From Glycine soja (Eukaryota > Streptophyta > Magnoliopsida > Fabales > Fabaceae), in contig NC_041003.1 in the NCBI RefSeq assembly GCF_004193775.1, positions 28,645,735 to 28,709,734 of the forward strand: 64,000 nt of DNA. Direction: 5' to 3'. The position numbers and the translations under genes were made by a program. Below, one piece after another: positions 1-10,239 of this stretch. Positions within the stretch are counted from its first letter, which is position 1; every line of letters begins with the position of its first letter. The notes below the pieces were generated by a model that saw only the letters and a program-made list of their open reading frames with translations, did no database searches and was not told where the DNA came from.

Positions 1-838
1 AATTGGTTAACTTTACTGCATCAGGATGACTCCAGAACAAGTCACGCACAACATTATCATCCTTTAGCCTATGCTTGTGAATATATTGATCTCGATCAAG
101 CAGCATCATCAATTGTTGCATTTCGGTGTTACTCTCTCTTATGGAAGAATGGTAAGCTTGTCTCGCATTGTAAATTTGTTTGATTATTGTATAACTGTTG
201 TCATTGTGTTCCTTCAACGTTAACAAAATATTTCTTGGCTTCACCATAGACTTCATCATATCAGCAACAACAATCTTCTCATCCTTTATCAGTCGACCCG
301 CATATGGATGCCCAACGAATGACTTTGCCATTTCGTGATTGTGAACCCCACAAATTAACTTCACCATCCATCCTTCTCCTCCCAAAACTGGCTTCGCACG
401 CAACTTAAACGGGCATCCACATTTTCTACTGCCAGTGCATGTTCTTACCAAATTATGTTTCTTAGGCCTATACTCACCACTCCTTTCACAAGCTATCAAC
501 AGAAATGATGCTCTTCCTCGAACACCAGTATTGGTGTCTGACCTCATTATAACGGCAACAAATCCAATGTCATGAGCCAGCGATCGAACCCATTGTAAAA
601 TTTCATCACGGCTAGCAAACAACTATAATACAATTCAAATAAGGTGTGACATCGACAAACATCTATGTAATATAATTATTGTACCAACAACAACAAATTA
701 CACAAATACCAGAGAAGTATTAAAGGCATCAGAGCAATCAACGTGTTCTACTTCAACGTCAGCATCTTCCTCATTTTCAACATTCATGCCAACTTCTTCA
801 GACATCCTACTATCATACATCCACTGGTCTTCGTCCAT
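1..838 (-). CDS. MULE transposase N-terminal part with FAR1-type DNA-binding domain (partial)
   Basis: Start ATG at 838-836. Exon 1 (710-838) encodes an acidic leader of about 43 residues beginning MDEDQWMYDSR. An 87 bp GT-AG intron in phase 0 follows (623-709), then exon 2 continues open to the window edge for about 207 codons. Exon 2 holds a FAR1/WRKY-GCM-like zinc-binding domain: CTGSRKCGCPFKL supplies cysteines and GVHNHE the paired histidines. Downstream comes the conserved RDLFWSHPDA block that precedes the MULE catalytic region; the DDE core itself is beyond the window. No stop or frameshift is visible here, so the element may be relatively young. FAR1/FHY3 transcription factors derive from such transposases, but the element terminus at 1574 favours a transposase over a domesticated gene. 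Confidence 0.8.
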
Positions 839-1500
839 CTTAATAAAACATTTAACAAATTCAATTAAATGACAAAAACTTATACAATCAAATCATTTGT
901 TATTGACACAAATATAGTTGTTTACAAAAAAAAATTTACTACACATTTTCATTAAAATGTCATATAAATTTAATAAATACATCATTCAATAAAATACATA
1001 ATTCAGTTAAACATGTAAATACATAATCATTGTCATAAAAATTTGTTTAATTATTAATCATTAGTATATTAATTTTTAAGCAATATAATGTTAGTTAATT
1101 ATTAATCATTAGAATTTTTTTCACCATTCTAATTACTTAATACATTTTTTTATATCACTATAACAAATAATATCACGAAATCAAATTTTCTGAAATTACT
1201 ACAACTAGTAAAAAAAATTTAAAAAATCATAATAATTAAATTAACAATATTTAAATTCAAATTTAATAAATAAAAAAAACAATTCGTATGTCCATACGGA
1301 TTGGCAATCCATAGGTTCTTCAAAACTTTTTTGCGTACCTCTTCTTCTCCGGCGACAAAAACCGACCAAAATTTACCGTGTACTCCTGAACAACGCACGT
1401 ACACCACCGGAGACCAAATATGCTTCAAAATCGACCTTAACGGAAGAAACTTACACTAAGTGATGGAGATTTTGTGGGAAAAAAATGGTTCTGCAGAATT

Positions 1501-1574
1501 GAAAAACTCTTCCTGCTATTTATAAGGGTATTTTTGGCATTTATGAAAATTATTGGGTGCCCCTAGCAATTCCC
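1501..1574 (-). repeat. MULE terminal inverted repeat (one copy)
   Basis: The last 70-odd bases of the MULE match, from my recollection of soybean MULEs, the usual terminal form: on the minus strand GGGAATTGCTAGGGGCACCC, then AATAATTTTCATAAATGCC and an AT-rich stretch leading to the transposase leader. The partner repeat is outside the window, so this call rests on pattern recognition and position. Confidence 0.55.
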
Positions 1575-2290
1575 TTGGTGATGGCAGCTATAACAACATC
1601 ACTGTGGTGACCCTTGGAATGTGAACCCTGCAACGTTATTCTGAGATTCTTTTGGTACAACAAAACCCTGTAACAATGCAATATTATACAGTTTGAACCA
1701 CAAAACTTGATTCAGAAGGCAAACTTAAATCATGAGAATGAAATATTTTTTTCATTGCATGTAAAAATAAAAATATTCTAAATATTATAGAATCAGATAA
1801 AATATTATGTATCCGCACATACTCATTTCAGTATCACTTGTCATGGAATGATGCAATTACCTGATGAACTATCCCTGATCCATGAGGAATGGCAAGCATA
1901 TTATTGAATGCATTGGAACCACATTTGAGGAAACCAAATCTTTCCTTATTTCTTTGGAATTCAAGTTCCATATTTGCCTCGACAGCATTTTGTGATCTTG
2001 CCCCATCAACTTGAACAAAGTGATCAATGACAAGATAAACGGGTACCTAAAGGAAACCAATTTTAAAATCATCACACATACCCAATGTATAAATAAATAT
2101 ATAAAAAACACTTAATGTTCATACAAATTCATTAATGTTCACAAGAATAGGGCTTACCAAGGGATTAATTTTATTAGAATCACCACCAAGTTTGTTCATG
2201 GCATCTCACATGCAAGCAAGATTGACACCAATAGGCACGCCACTACAATGACGCACTTGCCGAACTTAGAAGAGCTCAGACATGGCTCCA
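1575..2290 (-). pseudogene. ACO: Aconitate hydratase pseudogene (three exon fragments, introns retained)
   Basis: Read on the minus strand, three exon-like blocks match plant aconitase, the citrate/isocitrate isomerase of the TCA and glyoxylate cycles. Block 1 (about 2158-2240) contains LACM-stop-DAMNKLGGDSNKINPL, where a stop replaces the usual Arg. Block 2 (about 1860-2050) is open for 62 residues, including [18 protein letters not shown] and PHGSGIVHQ, and is flanked by splice-like AG and GT. Block 3 (1575-1675) starts GFVVPKESQNNVAGF, follows an acceptor AG, and loses frame before VVIAAIT. Exons between GIVHQ and GFVVPKE are missing. Retained introns point to copying at the DNA level. The fragment lies directly downstream of the CACTA ORF1 on the same strand and is cut by the MULE at 1574. 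Confidence 0.85.
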
Positions 2291-2439
2291 ACCTCCCATT
2301 GAGATTTGTAATTTTGATGCAGAAACACCATGTTATGAAATAATGAATAGTATTAATTACTTCAAAATTGGCAAAAAACAAAATAGAAAAAATAAAAGCT
2401 TCAAATCAACATATATGAGTGTAGTTGTCGAACCTCATA

Positions 2440-3190
2440 TTTGTTGATGTGAATTGGGCTAATAATTTAAACTTGTTAAAGTAAATATACCATACTCCAA
2501 TCATTCTTCAAACCTTTGCTTACTATGTTCCACATCCAATGCATGACATAATAGCCACACTCATAGCCTCCGCTTTGAACATGGCTCTACATTCAATATG
2601 AAAAATATTTGAATATGACAATTACAAAGTTACAAAACATCACCAGTCGGAAATAAGCATTCATTAAAGGAATAACCTTTACTTCAATCCACTGAGGTAC
2701 AACTTGATCAGTTTTACCATCCAAAGTAGTCTTTAATGTCTTCATTGCACTGGTTAGAAAAAAGATCAATGTGTATACGAGGATAAAACTATTTATCTAT
2801 CAAAGTTTAGAATAGATTAAATGAGTTATAATATAATACTTAACTTGTTAATTGCAACTTTGATATGAATATCAGGCTTCTTACGCAATGAACAAAACCA
2901 CACAACAACATCATTCCATGGACACAGAACAACCAGCTACCAATGGGCCCCTGAAGTCGACAATAATTAGGTACGTATAATGCAAATATTTTTTTTACAA
3001 GCATTTGCATAAATTTTACATACTGATTAAAGTAGGCTCCTAGGTAGACCTCTCGTTGGGATTCCTTCACCCATGATTCAATGTAATGTTGACATTTAGC
3101 ATGTCTATCCTTTGCATTGTGTATGGACTGAGGCTCAAGGAACCCATACATTGAACCATGACCCAAGCTTGAACTCCACCTATCCATAAA
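2440..3190 (-). pseudogene. CACTA ORF1, Ulp1-like C48 protease domain
   Basis: Four exon-like blocks on the minus strand. The first (3187-3025) encodes GSMYGFLEPQSIHNAKD and REVYLGAYFNQ, ending at a GT donor. The second (about 2850-2955) encodes SWLFCVHGM in one frame and WQLVVLCPWNDVVVWFCSL in the other, with the family's histidine region slightly damaged. The third (2695-2755) encodes MKTLKTTLDGKTDQVVPQW. The fourth (2490-2600) encodes GGYECGYYVMHWMWNIV, holding the catalytic Cys in ECGYY. These match the C48 (Ulp1/SENP-like) domain carried by plant CACTA ORF1 proteins; its role in transposition is not established. Between this domain and the upstream region lies a 153 bp tandem duplication. 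Confidence 0.8.
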
Positions 3191-3357
3191 CCTATTTTGA
3201 ACATTTGAAATGAAAATTTATAATGATGTATATCATAAGGAATATTAATTTTTAGTCAATGATATAGAATTTACTTACATCATCCACAATTGTAGTATAA
3301 CTATGTTCAAACATTTGTCATCTGATATTGTTTCATTTAAATCAAAATATGTTAAGA

Positions 3358-3663
3358 AGAAGGATGAATCTACATTTGAAACCCTAAATTTAGTCCCATC
3401 CCACAACAACTCAACAAGCTTTTGGTAAATAGAGGTTCTTAATCAAGTCACCCAAGGGATCATCTGCAACAACATTATTCGACCTTTGAACAGGTTCAAC
3501 TAGGTTCAAAAGAAGGATGCATCTACATTCGGAACCCCAAATTTAGTCCCATCCCACAACAACTCAGCATGCTTTTGGTAAATAGAGGTTCTTAATCAAG
3601 TCACCCAAGGGATCATCTGTAGCAACATTATTCAACCTTTAAACAGGTTCAACCAGGTTCTTT
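3358..3663. repeat. Tandem duplication, period about 153 bp
   Basis: Two head-to-tail copies meet near 3510/3511. Both contain CCCATCCCACAACAACTCA and ATCAAGTCACCCAAGGGATC at the same offset, with a handful of substitutions between them. It lies in the coding region just upstream of the Ulp1-like exons and adds a duplicated, stop-bearing segment. Confidence 0.85.
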
Positions 3664-3739
3664 GGACTAATCTATGAATCCTATATGGTTAATGAAAAGA
3701 AGAATTAAACTAATGTTAGTAACTAATTTATATCAATCT

Positions 3740-5562
3740 GCGATTTTCTTAATACATGTTAAACAAAATAAAAATTACCTCATGCGATACAAGTTTCACA
3801 AGATGTGTCGGCCATGCAACGAATGTGTCAAAGGCATGCCTGACATATTGAATTTTTGACGTTGGCAAATGGACTTGAGCATCACCGTCATAAACTTTTT
3901 CAACACTCACCTTTAGCACATCATCTGCATAAGCCACATTATGTATGGTAGACCCCCCTCATATATTTTTCCCAAGGCCACTAGGTTTGTAGAATGATCA
4001 CCTTGCATATACAACCCCATAGTCGGCATCACATGAACAACATGTTCTTTCCCTGATGGTTTGACAGTAATTTTAGCATTGCTCCCCTTTGTGCTCACAC
4101 GTGCATCTAATAGTTGTATATCCGCCTCAATCGGGGGTGAGTATTGTGATCCCCTTTGACATAACTCAATTTTGATGGCCTCCTTCAACTCTTGTTTCAT
4201 TTATTTTCTTCTTCCAACTCATTCCTCCACCCTTCCTTAAGGCTTCCAATTATCTCAGTCATCCACTCTTCCTTAAGGTTTCCAATTATCTTAGCCAACT
4301 ATTGTTGGGTGATGGATGCAGAGGAATTGTTAGAGCCACGTGATGCCCTTCCATAGTATTGACTGATTGTCACATCAGACCCCGCTGCACGAACACGACC
4401 TGTATGCTCCGGTCGCCCAATGGCAGTATTGAGTATGTCGTCATGACCATGGGGAACAAAGCTACCTTGTGTCATTTGTTCTTGTAATGAGTCTTATAAC
4501 AAGCACGACGTAAAGAACATCAAATGAGGTTGTTGTTATTATACAAAAGAAAAAAATTAGTGAAATTAAATCTTAAGCATGGACTCACAATTTTATTAGA
4601 TATTTCTTGAGCCATCTAAGATGTCATCTGCCCATATCACTTTGTGCAAGCCAACTTCCACTTTACATGTCTTTCAATGGGAGATGGAAGGTTGTCAATC
4701 AATGGTGCATTCTCAGTCAGCATTGCCTCCTCTTGTCTTTTCTTTCTTTTTTCCTCCAATAGCTTCTTTTCAAGCAAATAATAACCCCCACGAGATAGTA
4801 AGTGTGGGCAGTCATTGTTTTTTTAAATTTCTTGTGACTTTTTCCTTATTCTCTATCATAAATTACATAGAATTTCCATTTAATTAATCCAAATGAAAAT
4901 ATATATTTCAATTCAAATATAAGGTTTATCAACATCTAACCTGCTAGTTAGGGGTTTTGCGGCTTGCAGCAAATTCCTCCCAAGTTTGTGGATCTAGACC
5001 ATATTATACAAAAGGATCCTGTTTATCTTCACCCTCAGTGTCAACATATACAAATTTAGTGATCAGTGAAGACTTAAATTGCCTTCATCTAGTGGCGACC
5101 GCTGATATGGCCTTCTTCTTAGCACTCGGTGCTTTTGGAATATCAAATTTGGCTTGCATAAGAGATTGTTGTGTAACAGTTAGTGTGTGTCATCATTTTC
5201 AAGTCTTTATAGCAGAAAATTAAATACACCTCCATGTTAAGTAGACATACCAAAATGTCATCCCATATTAGGTCCTTTAGAGATTCTGATACATCTTTCC
5301 AATTGCTATGTACAATAGGAATCTTTTCTTGAGTTACGACTGCTAGATAGCTATGGAACTTCTCTTTATGTGGGCCTGATCCTCTCCTAGTTGCAGGATG
5401 CACATTAAACGTTGGTCTGGGCTGATCAAAGTTTCTTAAATTCAACCTTCTTAGCCATGTGGATTGTCTATTCCTCCTAGACGTAGCCTCTGAATGACCA
5501 TCTGAATGCGGAGGGGACCTTAGTGGTGTTCCCATGATCCTATGCAAATAAAACAAATTCAT
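3740..5562 (-). pseudogene. CACTA ORF1, N-terminal and central region
   Basis: A chain of degenerate exons on the minus strand. The start lies at about 5532 or 5562, with PLRSPPHSDGHSEATSRRNR, then a conserved block KIPIVHSNWKDVSESLKDL and a GT donor near 5250. The next block (about 4955-5165) reads KFDIPKAPSAKKKAISAVAT and ends TWEEFAASRKTPN. Block 4600-4800 reads SRGGYYLLEKKLLEEKRKK, then DNLPSPIERHVKWKLACTK. Block 4200-4480 is PEHTGRVRAAGSDV to GWRNELEEENK. Block 3913-4200 includes KPSGKEHVVHVMPTMGLYMQ, and 3749-3937 ends DTFVAWPTHLVKLVS before a GT. This is the plant transposase ORF1 (Ptta/En/Spm-type) fused to the Ulp1 domain further on. At least three internal stops and one frame change show it is dead. 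Confidence 0.75.
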
Positions 5563-5659
5563 TAATGTACAACAATTATAAATAGCTTATATGTAACAAA
5601 TTGTAAGTATCCACATTAAAAAATTTGGTTACAAATAACGTAATATGATATACATTACT

Positions 5660-7100
5660 TTGATACAATGCAGTTACATAGGAATGTTCTCCCATAAACC
5701 TTCATCATAATCATTACGATTTACATGTACATCATCCACTTTATGTTCTTCAATTATAAAAGGCATTTGTTTGGAAAAAGTAGGTTTCTCACAAATGTCA
5801 TTTTTGAATCATCATTTTGGTGACTGATACCACTTGTTCTTCCTTGTAGAACCACTGACAATCTTGAATCACACAGATCTTGGACACAAAACACCTGTCT
5901 GGCTTGTTCTGCCATAATGAAAGGTTTGTCCTTCTAAGTCACCTTATTAAGGTCTACTAAAGTAAATCCCAATTGATCTTCATGTACACCGATATTCCCA
6001 TTAATACACTTAAAAACAAGCACTTTGAATTGACTATTATCAACCTCCTAGATTTTTTCAATCACTCCAAAGTAAGACATTAACGCTCGAATCGGGTTGT
6101 TATCTGATATACTACAAAAATGTTCAGAATCAATCTCAAGACTCACCCCACTATTCCACACACTACTTTTATCATCTTGTGACTTTGTATAGAATGAATA
6201 ATTGTTGATATCATATCCCTTCCAAGTGGGGACATTAAGATTTGGGTCAGCAGCTAATAGTCATAATGTTTTGAAATCATTGTCATCATTGAGATTGCTT
6301 CTTTAAACCAGTTAATGAAAGTTCTATTATGGTCTTGCAACACTTTCATCATGTTCATTTTTGGGTGAATAGCTGTCAGATATTGTTTGTGAGTATGTAT
6401 ATAGGGAAGAACCTCGTGTGTGTTATTCAAGATATACAAATGAGCTTGTGAGACCTTCTATTGAGTTATTGATACAATATTGTATCCTCGTGTACCCTTA
6501 CCTCCCCATGTCTGGTCATGACGAGTTTCAGGAAGCCCAACAGATTGAACTGCTTCAAGGTATTGGGAACAAAACTCAATAGATTCTTTAGCAATGTACC
6601 TTTCAACAATGGAAGCTTCTGGTCGGTATTGATTCTTGGTATAACCCTTTAAGACCTTCATGTATCGCTCAACTAGATACATCCACTGTAAAAAAAATGG
6701 GACCACACAACCTGATCTCCCTCATGAGATGAACAATTAAGTGAACCATTATGTCAAAAAATGATGGAGTAAAATACATCTACAATTGACAAAGGACAAT
6801 GGCAGCTTCATTCTTCAAATCATCCAATTGTCGAGGGTCAACGACTTTGCTACAAATAGCATTAAAAAAAAAGCACAAACGAGTTATGGCAACCCTAGCT
6901 TTGTCAGGCAAGATATCGCAAATCGCTACAACCAATAGTTGTTGCATTAACATGTGACAATCATGAGACTTCAAGCTAACCAATTTGAGATTATTGAGGG
7001 ATACAAGGCTCTTGATATTTGAAGAGTATCCTTGTGGGACTTTTAGACTGCACAAACATTGACAAAAACTTCTCTTCGGTTGACATTGTTGTAGAAGCAA
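5660..7100 (-). pseudogene. TNP2-like CACTA transposase, C-terminal part
   Basis: Minus strand. The first open block (7100-6780) has KVPQGYSSNIKSLVSL, LKSHDCHMLMQQLL and ITRLCFFFNAICSKVVDPRQ, the DUF4218 region of TNP2 transposases. It continues with FLQWMYLVERYMKVLKGYTK (about 6630-6690), RPEASIVERYIAKESIEFCS, and YILNNTHEVLPYI (6395-6440). A DUF4216-like tail follows at 5800-6200 with RALMSYFGVIEKI, LGFTLVDLNKV and RQVFCVQDLCDS. Several stops and frame changes interrupt it. The catalytic Transposase_21 core that should precede this part is absent: directly upstream sits a relic LTR end at 7090-7245. Confidence 0.85.
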
Positions 7101-7245
7101 GCTTCATGATGATGAATCAAGTAGTTTTGATCATGACAAAAAGCCCAAAAGAATGATTTCAAGATTGAGTCAAAAAGTTCAAGATCAACATTAATTTCAA
7201 GATTCAAGAAAAGACATCAAGAAGAATCAAGATTCAAGAAAAGAT
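7090..7245 (+). repeat. Relic LTR terminus (family of the solo LTR at 16704-18361)
   Basis: Plus strand begins TGTAGAAGCAAGCTTCATGA and continues GACAAAAAGCCCAAAAGAATG and TTTCAAGATTGAGTCAA. This is the reverse complement of the terminal 160 bases of the solo LTR ending at 18361, with a short gap. Only the first part of the LTR is present; the rest is gone together with the transposase core. The remnant therefore marks a retrotransposon insertion followed by deletion. Confidence 0.85.
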
Positions 7246-7476
7246 GAATTCAAGATTCGGAATGATCTCGTCACATATAAGATGTGATCTTATGTCATTT
7301 ACTGATTGGTGTCTCCCATTTCCACATTTAACACACGAACAAAAAAATTTCCCACACAAACATGGTGCATTGCATTTAGTAAATTGCTGGAATTGTTCAA
7401 CCTCATTCTCATACTCGTCACTAATGCGTGATGTTTTCATTCGACTTCGATCCATATTTTCCCTTTGTTGTGACAC
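7234..7476 (-). pseudogene. TNP2-like transposase, N-terminal Transpos_assoc domain
   Basis: Open frame of 80 residues on the minus strand. It contains MDRSRMKTSRISDEYENEVE, then FFCSCVKCGNGRHQSV and DIRSHLICDEII. This is the transposase-associated domain (cysteine/histidine cluster CxCxxC...HLxxxG) that starts TNP2-type CACTA transposases. The frame runs into the relic LTR after IIPNLEF, so the roughly 400-residue catalytic core is missing. Together with 5660-7100 it is one broken transposase gene. Confidence 0.8.
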
Positions 7477-7552
7477 TTCATTAAGTTATCTGACATGCAT
7501 GAAAACCTCACTTTTTTCATTCAAGGTGTGGCTCTATCCCATTCAGGAAGAC

Positions 7553-7783
7553 ATTTTTTATAGTAAATTCATATGTAAAGGTTAATTGTCTTTTCTTAAA
7601 TTTGACAAAATTTCGTTAACATTTTGCATTGGTCTCCAAGTACACGAGATGAAAGTGGTGGCATGTCATCATCCACCACATTCAAATATGCACTCGAAGA
7701 ACAAAGTGAAATGCATTATATCTAAATATAATCAACTTTAAGAAAAGACAATTAACATATACATATGAATCTATTATAAAAAA
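7553..7783. repeat. Long inverted repeat with about 49 bp arms
   Basis: Arm 7553-7601 (ATTTTTTATAGTAAATTCAT then GGTTAATTGTCTTTTCTTAA) is matched by the reverse complement of 7735-7783, with roughly six mismatches over 49 bases. The 133 bp loop holds no gene. Transcribed, it could fold into a hairpin. It lies just upstream of the transposase N-terminus, so it could be part of the CACTA subterminal region; I cannot show that. Confidence 0.75.
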
Positions 7784-7785
7784 TA

Positions 7786-9320
7786 AGTTTTCCCAAACTG
7801 TCCAAACAGACAATTCAAGAAGATTCAATACATCGACTAATGCTAACTGTCCGTATTAATCGTTGTATTGAATCTCATACAAAAAACTAAGGTTCACTTG
7901 TAATGCACATAATTGCTTATATAAAACAATAGTCATATATCAACAAACATGCAATAAGCACATGAGTGGGACAAACAAATACATACCTCGAAAGATGCTC
8001 ACTAACAACAACAAGGAGTGTGATGATGGCAATCCTATATTATACAAAACTATCGACTCAAGTACACTGGTTGTAAAAGAAGACTTAACTTCCTAAGTTT
8101 AAGTCAAAAACTTGTACCTACAACCAAAACCAATTGTTAGAGATTGAAGACTAATTAAGGTAGACAAATTGAAACACTTCTGTTTGCCTTTAATTGTGTA
8201 TGGCCAACCCAAAATAGTGAGAAAAAGAAAACAAAAAAACAAGTATTTAAGTGAAAGAATGCAATATAAACATGCCATGTCACTACAAACTCGATGATTA
8301 AGGAATCAAGTTGAGAACTAGAGAATGAAATGAGCCAAATCCCAAGGCAGTGTTTCCCCTAAACAAAATTTTTCACCAAATGGGGAACAAATAAACATGC
8401 CAAGTGATTGCCAACTCGTTGTTTGTTTATGAAAAGACGTAATTGAAAACAATGTAAACCACCAGTTTATGATGGGTAAGATGGGGTATAGCCCTATTAA
8501 TTTTATATTCATGTATTTGTATAAGCATTAAGCAAACACTGGCTACCATTTGCTGAAATACATCATTTGTATGCAATTCAACAAACATTAATCATGATTT
8601 TATTCATTCGGATAATGCATATATGTCATTAGCCAAGTAAGATGCAGATAATGCAAAGAGTATAAGATGAATTGGGTGGTTAAGGAAGAAGAGAAGGGGA
8701 ATAGATCATGGGTTTAATCTCTCTTGGTAACAAAAAACTAACAATTAGCAACTAACATTTGTCGATAAAAAAATATGGGTAATGCCTCATATTGTACCAT
8801 AGAACATGGAATTTTCACACCCACAAAAGAGTTCATAGTGAAGTTTATACTGTATGTCCTAGGCTGTTATTTGGTACCAACATTCAAGGAAAATGCCCAA
8901 AAAAAAATAGTATATTTATGTAAATGTAACTAGGCAACCTACATAAGGGACTTCTTAGTAGAGGGAGTTAAAAATTAAAGGCGTAAGATTACCAACAATT
9001 GTTGTGGATGTCTTTACTTGCTATGGATTTTCTATGCTAAAAATATTGTTTTATGAGGGTATGTGTTCAAAAGGCTGGTCTAGAGCGGCAATTTGATGTC
9101 TTAAAGCTCAATTAGTTGCAAAGATGTGTAATCAAACATATGTTGATTACAGTGATACAACTTAAATTGCTTGCTTTGGTTATTAATTACAATGACAACT
9201 TGAGTCATTGGCCATTATGTTAGCTAGACATTTAGGAGTTGGTTAGGTAAATTCAGTTGTTTTTTTTAGGATTTGGTATGATATCAAGTTAAGTTAACAA
9301 TTCTTCATTTGGTTGATGTA
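7786..9320. other. AT-rich stretch without recognisable gene
   Basis: I see no conserved coding block. A minus-strand frame of 64 codons at 8318-8512 has no family resemblance that I recognise. The stretch probably holds the 5' flank of the CACTA element and decayed repeats. Confidence 0.5.
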
Positions 9321-9329
9321 TTTATTTTG

Positions 9330-9640
9330 CAGTTTATGTAGATGATATAGTTATGGTAGATAATGACAATGAGGGAATATCCCAATTAAAGAAACATTTG
9401 TTTTGTCACTTCTAAATCAAGCATATAAGAAACTGATTGTCACTATCTTAGAGAAAAATTATTCCCAAGGAAATCACAATTGTGCCTTTCAACTTAAGTG
9501 ATCGGCTTGCAAATATCTTTGCAAAGTTTCTTCTGGTTGGAGTGGTTTCTCAAACCCTTGTTATTTCTAATGCACTTAATGTGCATGATTTGTATGCTCC
9601 AACTCGAGGGGAAGGATTGAAATATATTTTATTTAGGGAA
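9330..9640 (+). pseudogene. Copia pol scrap: reverse transcriptase joined to RNase H tail
   Basis: VYVDDIVMVDNDNEGISQLK at 9332-9390 is the Copia reverse transcriptase active-site region (YVDD) with its downstream block. After a few stops the frame resumes with SDRLANIFAKFLL and NALNVHDLYAPTRGEG (about 9490-9615), the very C-terminus of a Copia RNase H region. Roughly 400 residues between them are deleted. The purine-rich GAGGGGAAGGAT after it may be a polypurine tract with the start of an LTR at about 9618. Confidence 0.75.
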
Positions 9641-9948
9641 ATATACCCTATTTAGGATTTGTATGTTTGCTATCAATAATTGCAATTTAACTTGAATACT
9701 TTTTGATATATTTTCCTGTTTGCTTCCTGAACTTAAAGGCTATAAACCATGTTCTATATATACTCAATAGTTCTAAGGGTTTCCTTAAGCAATTTAGAAA
9801 TCAATTATCCCTTTTCAAGTATATTTGGTTGTTAGAAATATGCAAGTGTTGGACACCTTTTAATGATTCAGATATGAATTGGTAATATATTAGTACTTTT
9901 GCTAATAAAAAAATATATGAATTGGTAATTTGCTTTGTCCCTTGCCAG

Positions 9949-10239
9949 GTCTTCAGTTAGACAAAGAAGGAACCCAAAAGATTCTTTAGAACTCTCTAGT
10001 GTTCAAGAGCTTCTTGACAAGATCAATAGCAACTGTGACCCTGGTATGATTGTAGACTACAAAAAATTATGACTCGGTTCTATGATGTAGTTTGATTTGG
10101 AAAATGTTTCCTACTAACATCTATCATGTAGGCATGACAGACATCATAAGGCATTGCACATATGTTGGAATGGCAGATGATGTTTTTGCTTGCTTCAACA
10201 TAATACTTGTCTTTATTTTGCAAATGATGTAAACTTGAG
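9949..10239 (+). pseudogene. MLH1: MLH1 mismatch-repair gene fragment, two exons
   Basis: Exon i (9949-10043) follows a CAG acceptor and encodes SSVRQRRNPKDSLELSSVQE and LLDKINSNCDPG before a GT donor. Exon ii (10132-10239) encodes GMTDIIRHCTYVGMADDVFA, then in another frame LQHNTCLYFANDVNL before GT. These are consecutive exons from the C-terminal half of plant MLH1, the MutL homologue that partners PMS1 or MLH3. A small indel in exon ii breaks the frame. The next exon lies 8.5 kb away at 18759-18898, separated by the Copia element and other sequence. Only this part of MLH1 is present, so it is a duplicated fragment and not the functional locus. Confidence 0.9.

Larger units (their letters stand above)
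1..1574 (-). mobile_element. MULE (Mutator-like) DNA transposon, one end
   Basis: The minus strand reads, from 1574 leftwards, a terminal sequence beginning GGGAATTGCTAGGGGCACCC, an AT-rich leader with a short open frame at 1219-1428, and then a FAR1-type transposase gene that leaves the window. The other end and the expected 9 bp target duplication are off the left edge, so the boundary at 1574 rests on the terminal sequence and on the abrupt change to aconitase-like coding sequence at 1575. MULEs move by cut-and-paste and often carry genes of the FAR1/FHY3 kind. Confidence 0.75.
2440..7480 (-). mobile_element. CACTA (En/Spm) transposon, decayed, outer ends not found
   Basis: On the minus strand the order is TNP2-like transposase (7476 to about 5660) followed by a second gene (5562 to about 2440) whose 3' part encodes a Ulp1-like cysteine protease. 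That order is typical of plant autonomous CACTA elements. Both genes are full of stops and frameshifts. I found no convincing CACTA terminus on either side. The left end may be lost or displaced by the aconitase segment and the MULE, and the right end may lie near the inverted repeat at 7553-7783. Confidence 0.8.

Noticed and set aside
1219..1428. 69-codon minus-strand frame in the MULE leader
   Set aside because: I know similar sequence as the untranslated leader of soybean MULEs; no domain and no link to the transposase frame.
4621..5223. Plus-strand frames of 88 codons
   Set aside because: Antisense to recognisable CACTA ORF1 exons on the minus strand.
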